A DNA stretch of 64,000 bases from Okeania sp. SIO2C9 (GTDB lineage: Bacteria > Cyanobacteriota > Cyanobacteriia > Cyanobacteriales > Microcoleaceae). Location of the stretch: the NCBI RefSeq assembly GCF_010672455.1, contig NZ_JAAHGO010000002.1, positions 124,001 through 188,000 of the forward strand, given 5' to 3'. Positions 47,080 through 57,059 of this stretch are shown piece by piece (within the stretch, counting starts at the first letter, position 1; each line of letters opens with the position of its first letter). The notes beneath the pieces are model-generated. The model was not told where the DNA came from and made no database searches. It was given only the letters and a program-made list of their open reading frames with translations. Both the position numbers and the translations under genes were made by a program.

Positions 47080-47619
47080 TATTTAGAGCAACAAAATTCT
47101 TGAATAGTTCATCGCTAGATTTTCTTACCAGTATTTTTGATGTATTTGAATAAAAGTAAGCATTCAGCCGTCAGCTATTAGCTAGCCTCCTGCGGAGGAA
47201 CTGGGTTAACAGCTATTAATTTTGAGGAAGGTAAAAATAATTGAGAAATTGAGACAGAATAAAAGTTACTGTTAAAGTCCCCTTCCTAAACCTCAGAAGT
47301 AATGAATAATTACTAATTGCTGATAGCTGACTGCTAATAGCTGAATGCTTACGAATAAAATAATATCAATTCTCAAAATTGAATGGAGACTTAGTATAGG
47401 TCTATAATTACAATAGTCATATTATTTATCAAAAATAGTACTATTTTTGACTGTCCTGTAACTGTGTATCTAATACCAAGTTTTTAGGGCAATAAATACT
47501 ACTTGTTTCAGACTCATTCCTTCTTTAGCTTCTGACTCCTGAATTCTGAGTTCTAATTTCCAAAGATATATAGTCAAACTTTTTTATTCAATTAAATATC
47601 TCAAATAGGAGAAAATTCA
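47080..47619. other. Gap with E copy 6
   Basis: 47156-47352 is an E element. The remainder is AT-rich, with CTGACTCCTGAATTCTGAG words near 47535. The last 12 bp hold the AGGAG ribosome site of the next gene. Confidence 0.7.
47156..47352. mobile_element. E-family MITE, copy 6 (197 bp, perfect 8-bp duplication)
   Basis: The left end is GTAAGCATTCAGCCGTCAGC and the right end GCTAATAGCTGAATGCTTAC, inverted. GAATAAAA lies immediately outside both ends (47148-47155 and 47353-47360). There is no coding capacity. Confidence 0.88.
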
Positions 47620-48837
47620 GTGTCAAAAAAAAGTGGCAAATATATTAGATTATGGTGTTTATTTTTGTTGATAATTATCATCAGTGTCTACGGATTTTTA
47701 AGCTGGTATTTTTCCTCAGAAAATAGTGCCAAAAATTATTATGCAGACAAGGCAGGAGTTACTTGGATAATCTTAGGATTATTTTTTGTTGCCCTAATAA
47801 TTAATGCAATTAATACCTTGAATATCCTTGTTCAATTTAGATATATAAAAAATTTAGAAGGTTTAAATGCAGAAGGTTTATTTAGAGAACATATTAAAAA
47901 TTTACAGCAAGCTTCTGAAAATAAACTCTCTTTAGAACAAGACTTTTCCCTCAGTCTCATCGAAAATAAACTACTCAGAAAAGAAAGTTGGGTAGGATTA
48001 TTCTCGAACCTAATGATTACTTTAGGAATGATTGGAACTATTCTTGGTTTAACTACAGCAATGAGCGGTCTTTCTGAAGCCATGAGTAGTTTAGGAGAAA
48101 ATTTTGATAATACCAACTCTCCACTTATAGGATTGAACGATGCTCTCTCTGGAATGTCTAGTGCAGGATGGCGGAAATAACTGACCAGTTACAAAATCCC
48201 AAAACAATTACAAATCAAAAATGATTGACTGTCAGATATGCGTCTTACATTCTGGAGGGGCTGTGTGCGGAATTACTTCCGCACAGTAGGCGCCCCGTAG
48301 GACACCTCGCCAATTAGCACTCGATGCATGAATTTTGACTTTTAACTTCCGCGTAGCAGCACTAGTGCATTTGTTACAACTTTAGCTGGAGCTATATTAG
48401 GAGGATTTTTTCTGAAAATTATTAGTCATTCAACTACAAATTTGATTGAAGATTTAATCGATAATATTAGACAAAAAACTGAATTGGAAGTCATTCCTTA
48501 TTTACAAAATCAAATTTGGTCTAGAGAGACAAATAATCTTAATCAAGCTCATCAAAATTTGAGGCATTTTATCAATTCTGCTGTCCAAATTGAAGAATTG
48601 TTAAAACAATACACTCTTAGTATGAATGAAGCAGTGGAAAAAATTAATTTTAGAGTCAGTCAAATAGAAGCGCAAACTTCTGTGGAAAAAACAAGAAGTT
48701 TAATGAATACACTAAATTCAAATTTGATAAAATCTAGTCAAACAATTGAACGGGTGTTAAATAGATTAGTAGCTGTAGTAACTGCTTTACTGATAGTTGG
48801 AATTTTTATTGGTTGGGTTGTTGTGACAAAAATGTAG
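47620..48837 (+). pseudogene. MotA/TolQ/ExbB-like channel protein, interrupted by a 204-bp insertion
   Basis: GTG start with AGGAG upstream. Before the insertion: two helices (about 9-29 and 46-69), a cytoplasmic region, then NLMITLGMIGTILGLTTAMS and LNDALSGMSSA, the proton-channel core of MotA/TolQ proteins. After the insertion the frame resumes with FVTTLAGAILGGFFLKIIS, a long helical tail and a final helix (VVTALLIVGIFIGWVVV). Removing 48166-48369 restores one continuous 337-aa frame. The insertion brings a TAA after 186 codons. Together with the next gene this looks like a MotA/MotB- or ZorA/ZorB-type ion-driven pair; ZorA is a possibility, not a call. Confidence 0.75.
48166..48369. mobile_element. 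204-bp insertion in the MotA-like gene, bounded by CTAGTGCA
   Basis: CTAGTGCA occurs at 48158-48165 and again at 48362-48369. Deleting one copy plus the intervening 196 bp restores GMSSAFVTTLAG. The inner ends (GGATGGCGGAAATAACTG and the complement of TTTTAACTTCCGCGTAGCAG) are weakly inverted. A hairpin TGTGCGGAATTACTTCCGCA lies in the middle. The first ~35 bp, including CTAGTGCA, also occur at 42849-42884, so part of the apparent duplication may belong to the element. Confidence 0.65.
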
Positions 48838-48842
48838 GAAAA

Positions 48843-49538
48843 ATGATAATAAATAGAAAATATAAAGAAGCTTCAATTTTTGAGTTAATGTCTGACATTT
48901 CTTTGTCTTCATTAGGACTTTTGTTGGTGGTTTTTGTGATTTATGCACTGATTTTTAATTCTCGGAGTTCTGTACTAATAAATAAGAGGGATAATTTAGA
49001 GAGAGAAGTTTCTAGATTAAATGAAAATAATCAGCAGCTTCAGCAACAGAATTCAGAATTAACTTCAGCAAATTCTCGACTCATGTCTGAAAGAAATGAG
49101 GCTATTGAAAATAGTGAAAAGTTTCAGAATCAAGCTAATCGATTAAGGCGAGAATTAAATGCAGTATTAAAACAAAATCAATACACTGGATATTATACTG
49201 GTAATTTTACAAGTAAATATTTTTATGGTGGGTGTAACAGTAATAATTTTGAAATAATTGAAGGAGAACAGACAATAGTTTATCTGCCACAATTAAATTT
49301 AGTTGTGCATTCTTTGAAATCAAAATATGGTACACTTAATTATCGTTATACTGGTGAAATAAATGGTAATACTTTTACCAGTGACTCTACAGAATATAAT
49401 CGAACTGAACAAATAGAAGCTTGTGAGGAAAAAAGGTCACTTGTGATTAAATTTGAAGATGATTCTTTAAGACTTTATTATAGGTCTGATGATAATTCTG
49501 AACTTGTTGAAGGTTCTATTTTGCAAAAGTTAGAGTAG
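48843..49538 (+). CDS. Single-helix coiled-coil protein with beta-rich C-terminus, partner of the MotA-like gene
   Basis: 231 aa from ATG 48843 (MIINRKYKEASIFELMSD), 5 nt after the previous stop. One helix near the N-terminus (about 26-45, LSSLGLLLVVFVIYALIF) follows FELMSDISLS, as in MotB/ExbD/TolR proteins. A coiled coil with Asn/Gln/Glu heptads (about 50-110) leads to a beta-rich domain (QYTGYYTGNFTSKYFYGG). No OmpA peptidoglycan motif is present, unlike MotB or ZorB. It is tightly coupled to the broken channel gene, so the pair probably worked as one complex. Confidence 0.7.
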   Translation: MIINRKYKEASIFELMSDISLSSLGLLLVVFVIYALIFNSRSSVLINKRDNLEREVSRLNENNQQLQQQNSELTSANSRLMSERNEAIENSEKFQNQANRLRRELNAVLKQNQYTGYYTGNFTSKYFYGGCNSNNFEIIEGEQTIVYLPQLNLVVHSLKSKYGTLNYRYTGEINGNTFTSDSTEYNRTEQIEACEEKRSLVIKFEDDSLRLYYRSDDNSELVEGSILQKLE

Positions 49539-49887
49539 TTAGTTAGCTTTTTTTCATTAAAAATGATATAGCGTTTCTCAGGGTAATGAGGTACACCTAT
49601 CTTGATTTCTTTTCCCTGTTCCCTATTCCCTATTCCCGCGCAACAAACGAATGCCTGTACCTCACGCTTTTTGGGAATTGCTATAAAAGATATTAAGCAT
49701 TGTGAGTAGTAAGCCATCTTGTAGTGCGTTAATGAAATGTAACGCACCGTCTCTAAATATTTCTATTCCCAAATATTTCTATCCCAAGTATTTCGCTCAG
49801 TTACGCTTTGCGAATAGACCCTACTGGACTCTGTACTTTTTTTCAATATTTACTCCCTCTTCCTTCTTCCTTCTTCCTTCTTCCTTC
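49539..49887. other. Gap of repeats
   Basis: It contains CCCTGTTCCCTATTCCC (49612-49635), the second GTGCGTTA palindrome (49725-49750) and a CTTCCTTCTTCCTTC run (49858-49890) that reaches the 3' end of the convergent membrane protein gene. No gene. Confidence 0.7.
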
Positions 49888-51621
49888 TTATTCCTTCCCC
49901 AAAATACAATTAGCATCCAAAACAAACAAACTATCATTCTCAAAAACAGTACAAATAGATATAGTTGTTGCCAAAGCAGGAATATATCCTAACTGCAAAA
50001 AAGTCACCGCTTCCTGTGCAGATTCATATTGCATTAACCAACTATTATCCTCAATATATTCCGGAGTAAAACTACCACGATGTAACATCCAAAAATCAAT
50101 TCCATACTTTTGAATAAAATTTTTCACATCTGTTAAATCTGAACTATATTGAGCAACAATTAAATCTATAGTTCGTTGCCTAAATTGACTATAATAACCA
50201 ACTTGATAAGGAATAGCATATTCCCTACCCAACAAAATAGAACGTTGAGCAAATGTAGGTAATAAATTTGCCTCTTCCTCCAAAGAAGCAATCAGAATAT
50301 CTTCAGGTTGTGCTTGAAAAAATCTATATAAATCTGTAGCTCTGCCAACTTTATATTTAACCAAAGGAAAACCTTTAACAAAAGCAGGATATAACACCAG
50401 AGACACCATAATCAAACCTGTTAAAACTAAAGAAATAATACCCTGAAATTTAACAGGAGACTTTTCTCTATTTTCTGCCCAATTAAACAAAGCATCAATA
50501 ATTAAAGTCAGAGCGATCGCCGTTGCTAAAGCAATAATTATGCGGAAACTTAATCCTGTATATCTACTCGGAAGATGTAACCGAAAAAGTAAGGCATGAG
50601 CAATAAAAAACATTGCCAAAGATGACAATAATAGATGTACCAACAACCAAATTCTATTAGTAACATTTCTGATTAAAGGAAAAGCAGATTTAAAAGTCAA
50701 TAAAAACGGCAATAATAATCCTGCACATTGAGTCGCTGGAGTAAATAAAGACTTGGGAAACATTCCACTACGTTTGCCAGTTAACCAAAAATCTTTTGGG
50801 TGAACGTGAAAAAAAGTACTCCTCCCATTTGGATAAAATTCTCTTAATTTCATTGCTGCTTCTCGACTAATAGCAGGTCCGAATTCTGAAGAACTTAAAG
50901 CGTAGGGCAATAAAACAAAAAATGCCGTACTTAAACCAACTCCGCAAAATAGAAAATTCCGTTTTTCTGATGATAATTGAAACCTCCCATTTTTCCAGTA
51001 AATTAATTGCAAAATTAGCATCCCAGAAGCAATAAATACATACTGAGGATAAAATAATCCCACCAGAGCGATCGCTATTCCCATTTTGACCAACGAACCT
51101 CGGAGTAAATAATATAAAAAAGCCAGAAAAAATGGATAAACAAATGCTCTAGGCGTAGCAGAAGCAACATCATCTTTCATCCAAATAGCCTGATTCATTA
51201 CCAAAGCAGCAATAAATCCTGCCATTGGAACTGGTAATATCTCTAAACAGATTTGAAAAATATAGTAAGTACAAATTAAACCCAAAATAAAAGGAATAAT
51301 TTTAGCAAAAATAAAAGGGTTAATTCCTATAATTGCTGCACTTTTATAAAGTAAAGTATATCCTGCTGGAGCTACTGACTGAAAATAATCAGCAATTAAA
51401 TCATTAGGAAATAAATCTGGATTAAAAAAACGCTGCATCCAAAAAATATGTTGTCTAGCATCATCTTGCACGCTCAGACCACTAGCAAAAGCTTTTTTCA
51501 GTGCCATCAAAGCATAAATTGTAGCAAAAGTCATGCTGAGATTAAACCAAAATATAACCCTTTTACGAGATTTTTTATCTATAGGAGCAGTTAAAAAATT
51601 ATGTATATTTGTCATTAACAT
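49888..51621 (-). CDS. Polytopic membrane protein, GT-C glycosyltransferase-like
   Basis: 577 aa with about eleven to twelve predicted helices through residue ~430, then a soluble C-terminal domain. The first loop after helix 1 holds SVQDDARQHIFWMQRFF, an acidic pair placed like the catalytic Asp of GT-C lipid-linked sugar transferases (Wzy-, ArnT- or PMT-like). The rest of the loop (PNDLIADYFQSVAPAGYTLL) supports that class. I cannot assign a donor. Start could be ATG 51621 or 51615. It may add to the surface-glycan theme of the 29-42 kb locus. Confidence 0.6.
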   Translation of the reverse strand: MLMTNIHNFLTAPIDKKSRKRVIFWFNLSMTFATIYALMALKKAFASGLSVQDDARQHIFWMQRFFNPDLFPNDLIADYFQSVAPAGYTLLYKSAAIIGINPFIFAKIIPFILGLICTYYIFQICLEILPVPMAGFIAALVMNQAIWMKDDVASATPRAFVYPFFLAFLYYLLRGSLVKMGIAIALVGLFYPQYVFIASGMLILQLIYWKNGRFQLSSEKRNFLFCGVGLSTAFFVLLPYALSSSEFGPAISREAAMKLREFYPNGRSTFFHVHPKDFWLTGKRSGMFPKSLFTPATQCAGLLLPFLLTFKSAFPLIRNVTNRIWLLVHLLLSSLAMFFIAHALLFRLHLPSRYTGLSFRIIIALATAIALTLIIDALFNWAENREKSPVKFQGIISLVLTGLIMVSLVLYPAFVKGFPLVKYKVGRATDLYRFFQAQPEDILIASLEEEANLLPTFAQRSILLGREYAIPYQVGYYSQFRQRTIDLIVAQYSSDLTDVKNFIQKYGIDFWMLHRGSFTPEYIEDNSWLMQYESAQEAVTFLQLGYIPALATTISICTVFENDSLFVLDANCILGKE

Positions 51622-53496
51622 ATAATCAAAAATTGATTGAATAGGCAGATTTTAACAGATATTTAAAATAATTGTTTATACTATTGGGACTTAAACATTT
51701 TATGGTCGAAAAATGGCTGATACTCAGTCTATATAAGGGAATTACGTCAATGCCATAAAAATGCCTAGAACCCTTGTTCATTAATTGATAATTGATAACG
51801 GATAATTGATAATTACTTCGGGTTTTAACCGTTACGGAATTGAATATCAGGAAATATTATTTCTTTTCTTGGTCGATTGGATATGGCTCCGAGACCCGCT
51901 CTTATCAGAGCCGCTCCGAATGGCGCCATCCCACCCTACGGGAAGCTTTCCTTACGGAATGCTATCGCAAACGCTAACGACAGCTTTTTTCCCTTTAAAA
52001 AGGGAGGTTTTAAACCAGAATTATTTAATTATTAATTATTAATTATTCGGTAATTAAGGATTTATTTTTTTTTGACATTAAAGCCTGTGTCTGTATAGAT
52101 TTGAGACTATTTTATAACTCTATTTTGTATAACTTCCACTATAAAAATTATCATACTGGTAAGTTACAATATTCTGGTTTTCAGAGAACATTATCCTAGG
52201 AATTTTAGCAGAATAAAAATACAAAGGCTATACTTTAAAAAGGTTAAAAACGCTATATTATTACCGAAAAATTGTGGTTTAAAGCCTCCCCTTTTAAGGG
52301 GATAATAAAAAAAAATAATTATTAGTCAATCCTCTTCTTTTCAAGGAGAGGTAATTATTCATTATTCATTATTAATTATTAATTTTTGAAGGTATTAATT
52401 GCTTGATCAAGCTTTTATAAAAAACTAGGTTTGTCTGATTATTGATAGGTATAATTATAATAGTAAAATTCAATTCAAAAAGATTGATTGATTGGAAGAT
52501 ATTACAAATATTATTATGATCAATTTAAAACATTTAAAATCAAAAAAAACCAGCATAATTTCAATTTAAAAAATATATATAAAAATGTAATAAATTTAAT
52601 TTTTAGCAGTTCTAAATATGTAATAATATTAGTAGCTAAATTCCTTGAATTATTAGTGGTAATTACACATTTTCTAGTCAAAAAAAGCCTATTTGCCCAG
52701 CATTCCACAGGAAAAGTCTCTCTGCATAAGGGAATTATGTCAATGCCCTAAAAATGCCTGGAACCCTTGGTAGTCAAAGAATTATACTTTTTGACGTCAA
52801 ACTCTATACCTGTATATATTTGAGACTATTTTATGACTATACGAGCATGTAATACCAATTCCTAAAAGTAATGCTATACTTAGGTAAAACTTCAGCCATT
52901 AAGTAATTAACACAGGTAAAATAATTTTTTTGTTAATTTGAGTCAAGTTAATGTTAATTATTCTTATGTTTACCGAATAATTAATAATTAATAATTAATA
53001 ATTAAATAATTCGCGCCTTGAAGCCTCCCCTTGGATAGGGGAAAAAAAGCGGTCGAGGGATGGCGAGGAGACCTCGCCATATCCAATCGACCAAGAAAAG
53101 AAATAATATCTCCTGATATTCAATTCCGTAACGGTTAAAACCCGAGGTAATTATCAATTATCAATTATCAATTATCCATTATCAATTAATGAATTCTCCT
53201 ACACTCCCCTACTCCCCTACTCCTCTACTCAAGAAAATGTAGAAAAGTTTTTGAGAAATGGTATAAGTCCCATTACGAAGATACACAAGAAAAATAATTA
53301 CTTGTTTAGCACTACCTAATTTGTTGATGAAACGCCCTAGTAAAAAATCTGTTGATTATAACTAACGATAACTCGATTAAGTTATATGCAATTTTCCACA
53401 CCATACTGTATAGCCAACGCCAGGTCTATCATAAAAATTTATTGTGATATAATCAGACTAATAACATTTACTTAATCAGCAGCTTTAAGACCTTTA
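51622..53496. other. 1.9-kb gene-free region of repeats
   Basis: 51777-52060 (inverted) and 52973-53195 are copies of the TTACCGAATAATT repeat, and 52260-52390 is a partial one. CCTAAAAATGCCTGGAACCC at 52747 repeats a word at 51757 (AATGCCTAGAACCC). 52686-52712 is the small AGCATTCCACAGG word. 53205-53268 matches the inverse of 39898-39961. No convincing gene. The DNA is very AT-rich around 52450-52660. Confidence 0.7.
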
Positions 53497-53889
53497 ATGG
53501 AGCCACCAATTGAAAGAATACGACTTTCTCAAACAGCCAAAGATCAGTTAACTAAGCTGAAGCGTAATACCAAAATAGACCAATGGAATATTCTTTGTCG
53601 TTGGGCATTTTGTTGCTCTTTAGCAGAATCAAGCATTCCCTCTCCAGTACCAACCCCTGCTGATAGTAATTTAGAATTAACATGGAGAATTTTCGGTGGA
53701 GAATTTTCTGACATCTTTTTATTGGCTCTAAAGCAACGTTGTTATAATGATCGAATAGGCATAGAAAGGGAAACTTTGGCCACTCAGTTTCGCCTACACT
53801 TGCATCGAGGTATTGGATATTTAGCTGGTAACCCAAATATCAAAAGGATAGAAGACTTAATCGTAACTGTGATTCCTTCTCTCGACTAA
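53497..53889 (+). CDS. dndE: DNA sulfur modification protein DndE, solitary
   Basis: 130 aa. DndE family features: ERIRLSQTAKDQLTKLKRNT at the N-terminus, then WNILCRWAFCCSLAESS, ELTWRIFGGEF, LATQFRLHLHRGIGYL. In Dnd systems, DndE binds nicked DNA and is needed with DndA, C and D for phosphorothioate modification. None of dndB, C or D is beside it in this window, so it is an orphan here. Spacing to comFB (234 bp) does not suggest an operon. Confidence 0.85.
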   Translation: MEPPIERIRLSQTAKDQLTKLKRNTKIDQWNILCRWAFCCSLAESSIPSPVPTPADSNLELTWRIFGGEFSDIFLLALKQRCYNDRIGIERETLATQFRLHLHRGIGYLAGNPNIKRIEDLIVTVIPSLD

Positions 53890-54123
53890 ATTTTAACTCT
53901 AAACATTAAATGTTTAGGTATCTCTTGTTATGGAGAGCAACTATGATTTATGTAACTAAATTGTTACATCAAATTGTAAATAAATAATAGAAGTTGAGTC
54001 AATCAAGTCATAAACTAAGTTAACTAAGTTAATAGTATAGAAGCATTCTTATCCTAAAGTTTGAGGTACAACAGCTAGGTAGGTTAAATAATAAATATTG
54101 GAACAATAAAAAGGAGATATGCA

Positions 54124-54552
54124 ATGATTCAGGCTAACTCTAAAAAGAAATATCTAAATGTCATGGAAGATATGGTAGCACAGGAAGTAAATCGCCAAAT
54201 TACCTTATTACCTCAAAAGTTAGCGAAATATATTAAGCGAGCTGATGTAGAAACTTATGCACTGAATCGCCTCCCACCCTTATATGCTTCTAGTCAGGAA
54301 GGCTGGAAGTTTCAAACAAAAAAAGCAGAAGAAGATTATAGAAAGGAGATTGTGGTAGTAGTACGTCATGCTTTTGCAGCAGTACAAAGAGACTTGTTAA
54401 AAAGCTCAACTCCTCTATTTAGAGATGAAACCAAAAAAGTATCCTCCTCAATAACAAAAGCAGGAGGATCTACGGCAGAAAATAAAGAAAGCAGTAAAAA
54501 TTATAATTGGAAGCATAGTCAGTACTATCGCTTAGGGAGTTCTAGAAAATAA
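54124..54552 (+). CDS. ComFB-family protein
   Basis: 142 aa. AAAAGGAGATATGCA precedes the ATG, a strong ribosome site. Conserved core: NVMEDMVAQEVNRQI, a KLAKYIKRADVETYALNRLP segment with PPLYASSQEGW, then KEIVVVVRHAFAAVQRDLL. ComFB proteins have been described as cyclic dinucleotide (c-di-AMP/c-di-GMP) receptors linked to competence and type IV pili in cyanobacteria. The C-terminal ~40 residues are polar and not conserved. A likely terminator follows. Confidence 0.88.
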   Translation: MIQANSKKKYLNVMEDMVAQEVNRQITLLPQKLAKYIKRADVETYALNRLPPLYASSQEGWKFQTKKAEEDYRKEIVVVVRHAFAAVQRDLLKSSTPLFRDETKKVSSSITKAGGSTAENKESSKNYNWKHSQYYRLGSSRK

Positions 54553-54564
54553 GTATATTTTGAA

Positions 54565-54609
54565 ATGGCTATTACCAACTTAACCATTAGCCATTTAGCC
54601 AATTTTTTT
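54565..54609 (+). terminator. Probable intrinsic terminator after comFB
   Basis: ATGGCTA (54565-54571) and TAGCCAT (54588-54594) form a 7-bp stem around a 16-nt loop, followed within 8 nt by seven T. It lies 13 nt beyond the comFB stop and before the convergent thiD. Confidence 0.55.
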
Positions 54610-54657
54610 CTTAAATTTTTCTAGCAAGATCGAGATAGATAGCTAAAACATTCTTAC

Positions 54658-55476
54658 TTATTGCTTTAATAAAGGAAAAAAATGTCCTACTGGACCTTGA
54701 CCAAGACCAATTTCTAAAGCATACTCCAAAGCATTTGTGACATAATCCTTCGCCAATTTAACTGCAGAAAATAAATCTTTCCCTTGAGCTAAATTAGCAG
54801 CAATAGCTGCCGAGAGAGTACAACCAGTGCCATGAGTATTATTAGTCTCCACCGTAGCAGTCCTTAAAATTTCAAACTGCGCTCCATCAAACCAAACATC
54901 TACTCCTAGTAATTCATTCTTCATAGCTCCCCCCTTGACTAAAACTGTTTTTGCTCCTAACCTGTGAATTTCCTGAGCAGCCATCTGCATATCATCTAGG
55001 TTGTTAATCTCTAGACCCGTAAAAATCTCTGCCTCATAAATGTTAGGAGTAACAACAGTCGCCTTAGGCAGCAAAACATTCTGTAGAGCTGCCACAGCAA
55101 AATCATCAATCAACTGAACACCTGCACGGGAGACCATCACTGGGTCTATCACTAATTTATTTAAATTTAAAGCTTCTATCTCTTCAGCTACGGCCAAGAT
55201 AATTTCCTGGCTCAATAACATTCCGGTCTTAGTTGCTTGTACGCCTATATCCGTAACAACCACTTGAATTTGTGCTTTTACCGCTTCTGGAGACAAAGCG
55301 TCAACCCTATTTACTCCCAAAGTATTTTGAGCAGTAATACAAGTCAAAGCACTCGTACCATGAACACAATGAAAAGCAAAAGTACGCAGGTCTGCCTGAA
55401 TACCAGCTCCACCACCACTATCAGATCCAGCAATAGTCAAAGCAACAGGAATACTTGATGCCATAAAATTATCCAT
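54658..55476 (-). CDS. thiD: Hydroxymethylpyrimidine/phosphomethylpyrimidine kinase
   Basis: 272 aa, the standard size. ThiD phosphorylates HMP and HMP-P in thiamine synthesis. Motifs seen: VALTIAGSDSGGGAGIQADL at the N-terminus, QIQVVVTDIGVQATKTGML, DPVMVSRAGVQL, TPNIYEAEIFTG and the catalytic/anion-hole NTHGTGCTLSAAIAANLAQG. The start may be ATG 55476 or the fifth codon (MASSIPV). No TPP riboswitch was recognised upstream. Confidence 0.95.
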   Translation of the reverse strand: MDNFMASSIPVALTIAGSDSGGGAGIQADLRTFAFHCVHGTSALTCITAQNTLGVNRVDALSPEAVKAQIQVVVTDIGVQATKTGMLLSQEIILAVAEEIEALNLNKLVIDPVMVSRAGVQLIDDFAVAALQNVLLPKATVVTPNIYEAEIFTGLEINNLDDMQMAAQEIHRLGAKTVLVKGGAMKNELLGVDVWFDGAQFEILRTATVETNNTHGTGCTLSAAIAANLAQGKDLFSAVKLAKDYVTNALEYALEIGLGQGPVGHFFPLLKQ

Positions 55477-55680
55477 TATATCAAATTTAGTAGTCAGTAG
55501 TCAATAGTCTGTAGTTATTTTTAAATAAATAGAACTTACGCACAAATACTGCATAACATTTATAAACTATAGTTATACCTATAGTGCCACACTATATAAA
55601 TAAACGTGTTAACCACTAAAGAATACTTAAATTTAGCTCTAACTAAACTACTATTAACTTAATTAACTTAAACCTTTAAA

Positions 55681-55696
55681 TTGCACTGCCGTGCAA
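55681..55696 (-). terminator. Small hairpin downstream of ftsZ
   Basis: TTGCAC-TGCC-GTGCAA forms a 6-bp stem with a 4-nt loop, 78 bp after the ftsZ stop. On the ftsZ strand it is followed by TTTAAAGGTTTAAG, only a weak T tract. Confidence 0.3.
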
Positions 55697-55773
55697 CCCC
55701 AACAGATTTGATATAACAATTAACAGAATTGACCTGGATGTCAATATCAAGAAAATTCCCTTGCTTTAACCAT

Positions 55774-57045
55774 CTATCTATTAGTAGGTGGAGTCCTTCG
55801 CCTTTGCAGAAAATCAGGAATATCCAATCCTGGTAATTTTTTATGCTGCTCAGTGCTTTGAGTTGGAGTTGGAGTTGGAGTTGGTATCGACCTTCTTGGC
55901 TGTGCTATTTCCTGGGTAGGATTCATTTGTGCTTCTCCACTAAAACCAGTTGCTATGACAGTAATTTTGATTTCTCCCTGCAATTTCTCATCAATTACAG
56001 CCCCAAAAATAATATTAGCATTAGGATCGACAACTTCATAGATAGTCTCAGCAGCAGTATTAACTTCATGTAACGTTAAATCAGTTCCACCAGTAATATT
56101 AAATACAACCCCTCTAGCTCCTTCCACTGAAGATTCCAGTAAAGGAGAAGAAATGGCCATATTTGCTGCTTCTCTTGCCCTAGACTTCCCAGACCCCATA
56201 CCAATTCCCATCAATGCGGAACCTGCATCTGCCATAACTGCTCGTACATCGGCAAAGTCAACATTCACCAACCCAGGCACAGTAATAATATCTGAAATTC
56301 CCTGTATACCTTGACGTAATATATCATCTGCAATTCTAAAAGCTTCCTGTACCGGAGTTTGTTCATTAATTACAGATAGCAAACGATTATTGGGAATCAC
56401 GATTAAAGTATCAACTCTACTTTGTAAAGCAGCAACTCCTTCATCAGCTTGAGTAATTCGACGTCTTCCCTCGAAAGTGAAGGGACGCGTCACAATGCCC
56501 ACTGTCAGAGATCCTGCTTCCTTAGCAATTTCAGCTATAACTGGTGCTGCACCAGTACCAGTGCCACCTCCCATTCCAGCAGTAATAAATACTAAATCGG
56601 GGTGGTCTAAAGCATTAGCTATTTCATCCCTAGATTCTTCAGCCGCTTTTTGGCCAATAGCAGGATTACCCCCTGCTCCCAAGCCTCTTGTGAGTTTTTG
56701 TCCAAGTTGTAAGCGTTTAGGAGCATTGGACAGAGTTAGAGCTTGGGCATCTGTATTAACTGTCCAGAATTCTATACCAGAGACCTCACTAGCAATCATT
56801 CGGTTAACAGCATTGCCGCCACCCCCTCCAACACCTATTACTTTAATTTTTGCTGTATTACTTGGCACAATATCATCACTCCTAAATTCTTCCTCTGGGG
56901 TGGCTTTGGGGTCATAACTTGTTTCTCCATAAAGTCCCGAGCTATTGCGAAAGGGATTAGAGACATTTTTTGGTAATGGAAAATTTCCTTGTCCGTGGGA
57001 CTGGGGACTTTCATTGTTGACCCCTTGTTGATTATTCACTATCAT
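55774..57045 (-). CDS. ftsZ: Cell division protein FtsZ
   Basis: 423 aa. The tubulin-like GTPase that assembles the division ring. Motifs: [14 protein letters not shown] (nucleotide binding), GGGTGTG (159-165), NNRLLSVI, and the T7-loop NVDFADV (261-267). A cyanobacterial-style unstructured N-terminus (residues 1-60) and a Thr/Pro linker (TPTPTPTQS) precede the conserved tail peptide [13 protein letters not shown]. ftsQ lies upstream on the same strand, but a tnpB element has entered the gap, so ftsZ is now transcribed from whatever lies in the ~100 bp plus IS DNA before it. Confidence 0.97.
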   Translation of the reverse strand: MIVNNQQGVNNESPQSHGQGNFPLPKNVSNPFRNSSGLYGETSYDPKATPEEEFRSDDIVPSNTAKIKVIGVGGGGGNAVNRMIASEVSGIEFWTVNTDAQALTLSNAPKRLQLGQKLTRGLGAGGNPAIGQKAAEESRDEIANALDHPDLVFITAGMGGGTGTGAAPVIAEIAKEAGSLTVGIVTRPFTFEGRRRITQADEGVAALQSRVDTLIVIPNNRLLSVINEQTPVQEAFRIADDILRQGIQGISDIITVPGLVNVDFADVRAVMADAGSALMGIGMGSGKSRAREAANMAISSPLLESSVEGARGVVFNITGGTDLTLHEVNTAAETIYEVVDPNANIIFGAVIDEKLQGEIKITVIATGFSGEAQMNPTQEIAQPRRSIPTPTPTPTQSTEQHKKLPGLDIPDFLQRRRTPPTNR

Positions 57046-57059
57046 TTTTGGGGATGGTA

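Noticed and set aside
47620-49538. A Zorya system call
   Set aside because: The partner lacks the OmpA-like peptidoglycan domain of ZorB, and no zorC/D/E-like gene follows; only a loose architectural resemblance remains.
52488-52751. 87-aa plus-strand ORF
   Set aside because: Lys/Asn/Ile-rich translation of AT-rich spacer running into repeat words; no ribosome site.
55477-55680. TPP riboswitch upstream of thiD
   Set aside because: No CUGAGA or ACCUGA-type core is visible upstream of the gene.
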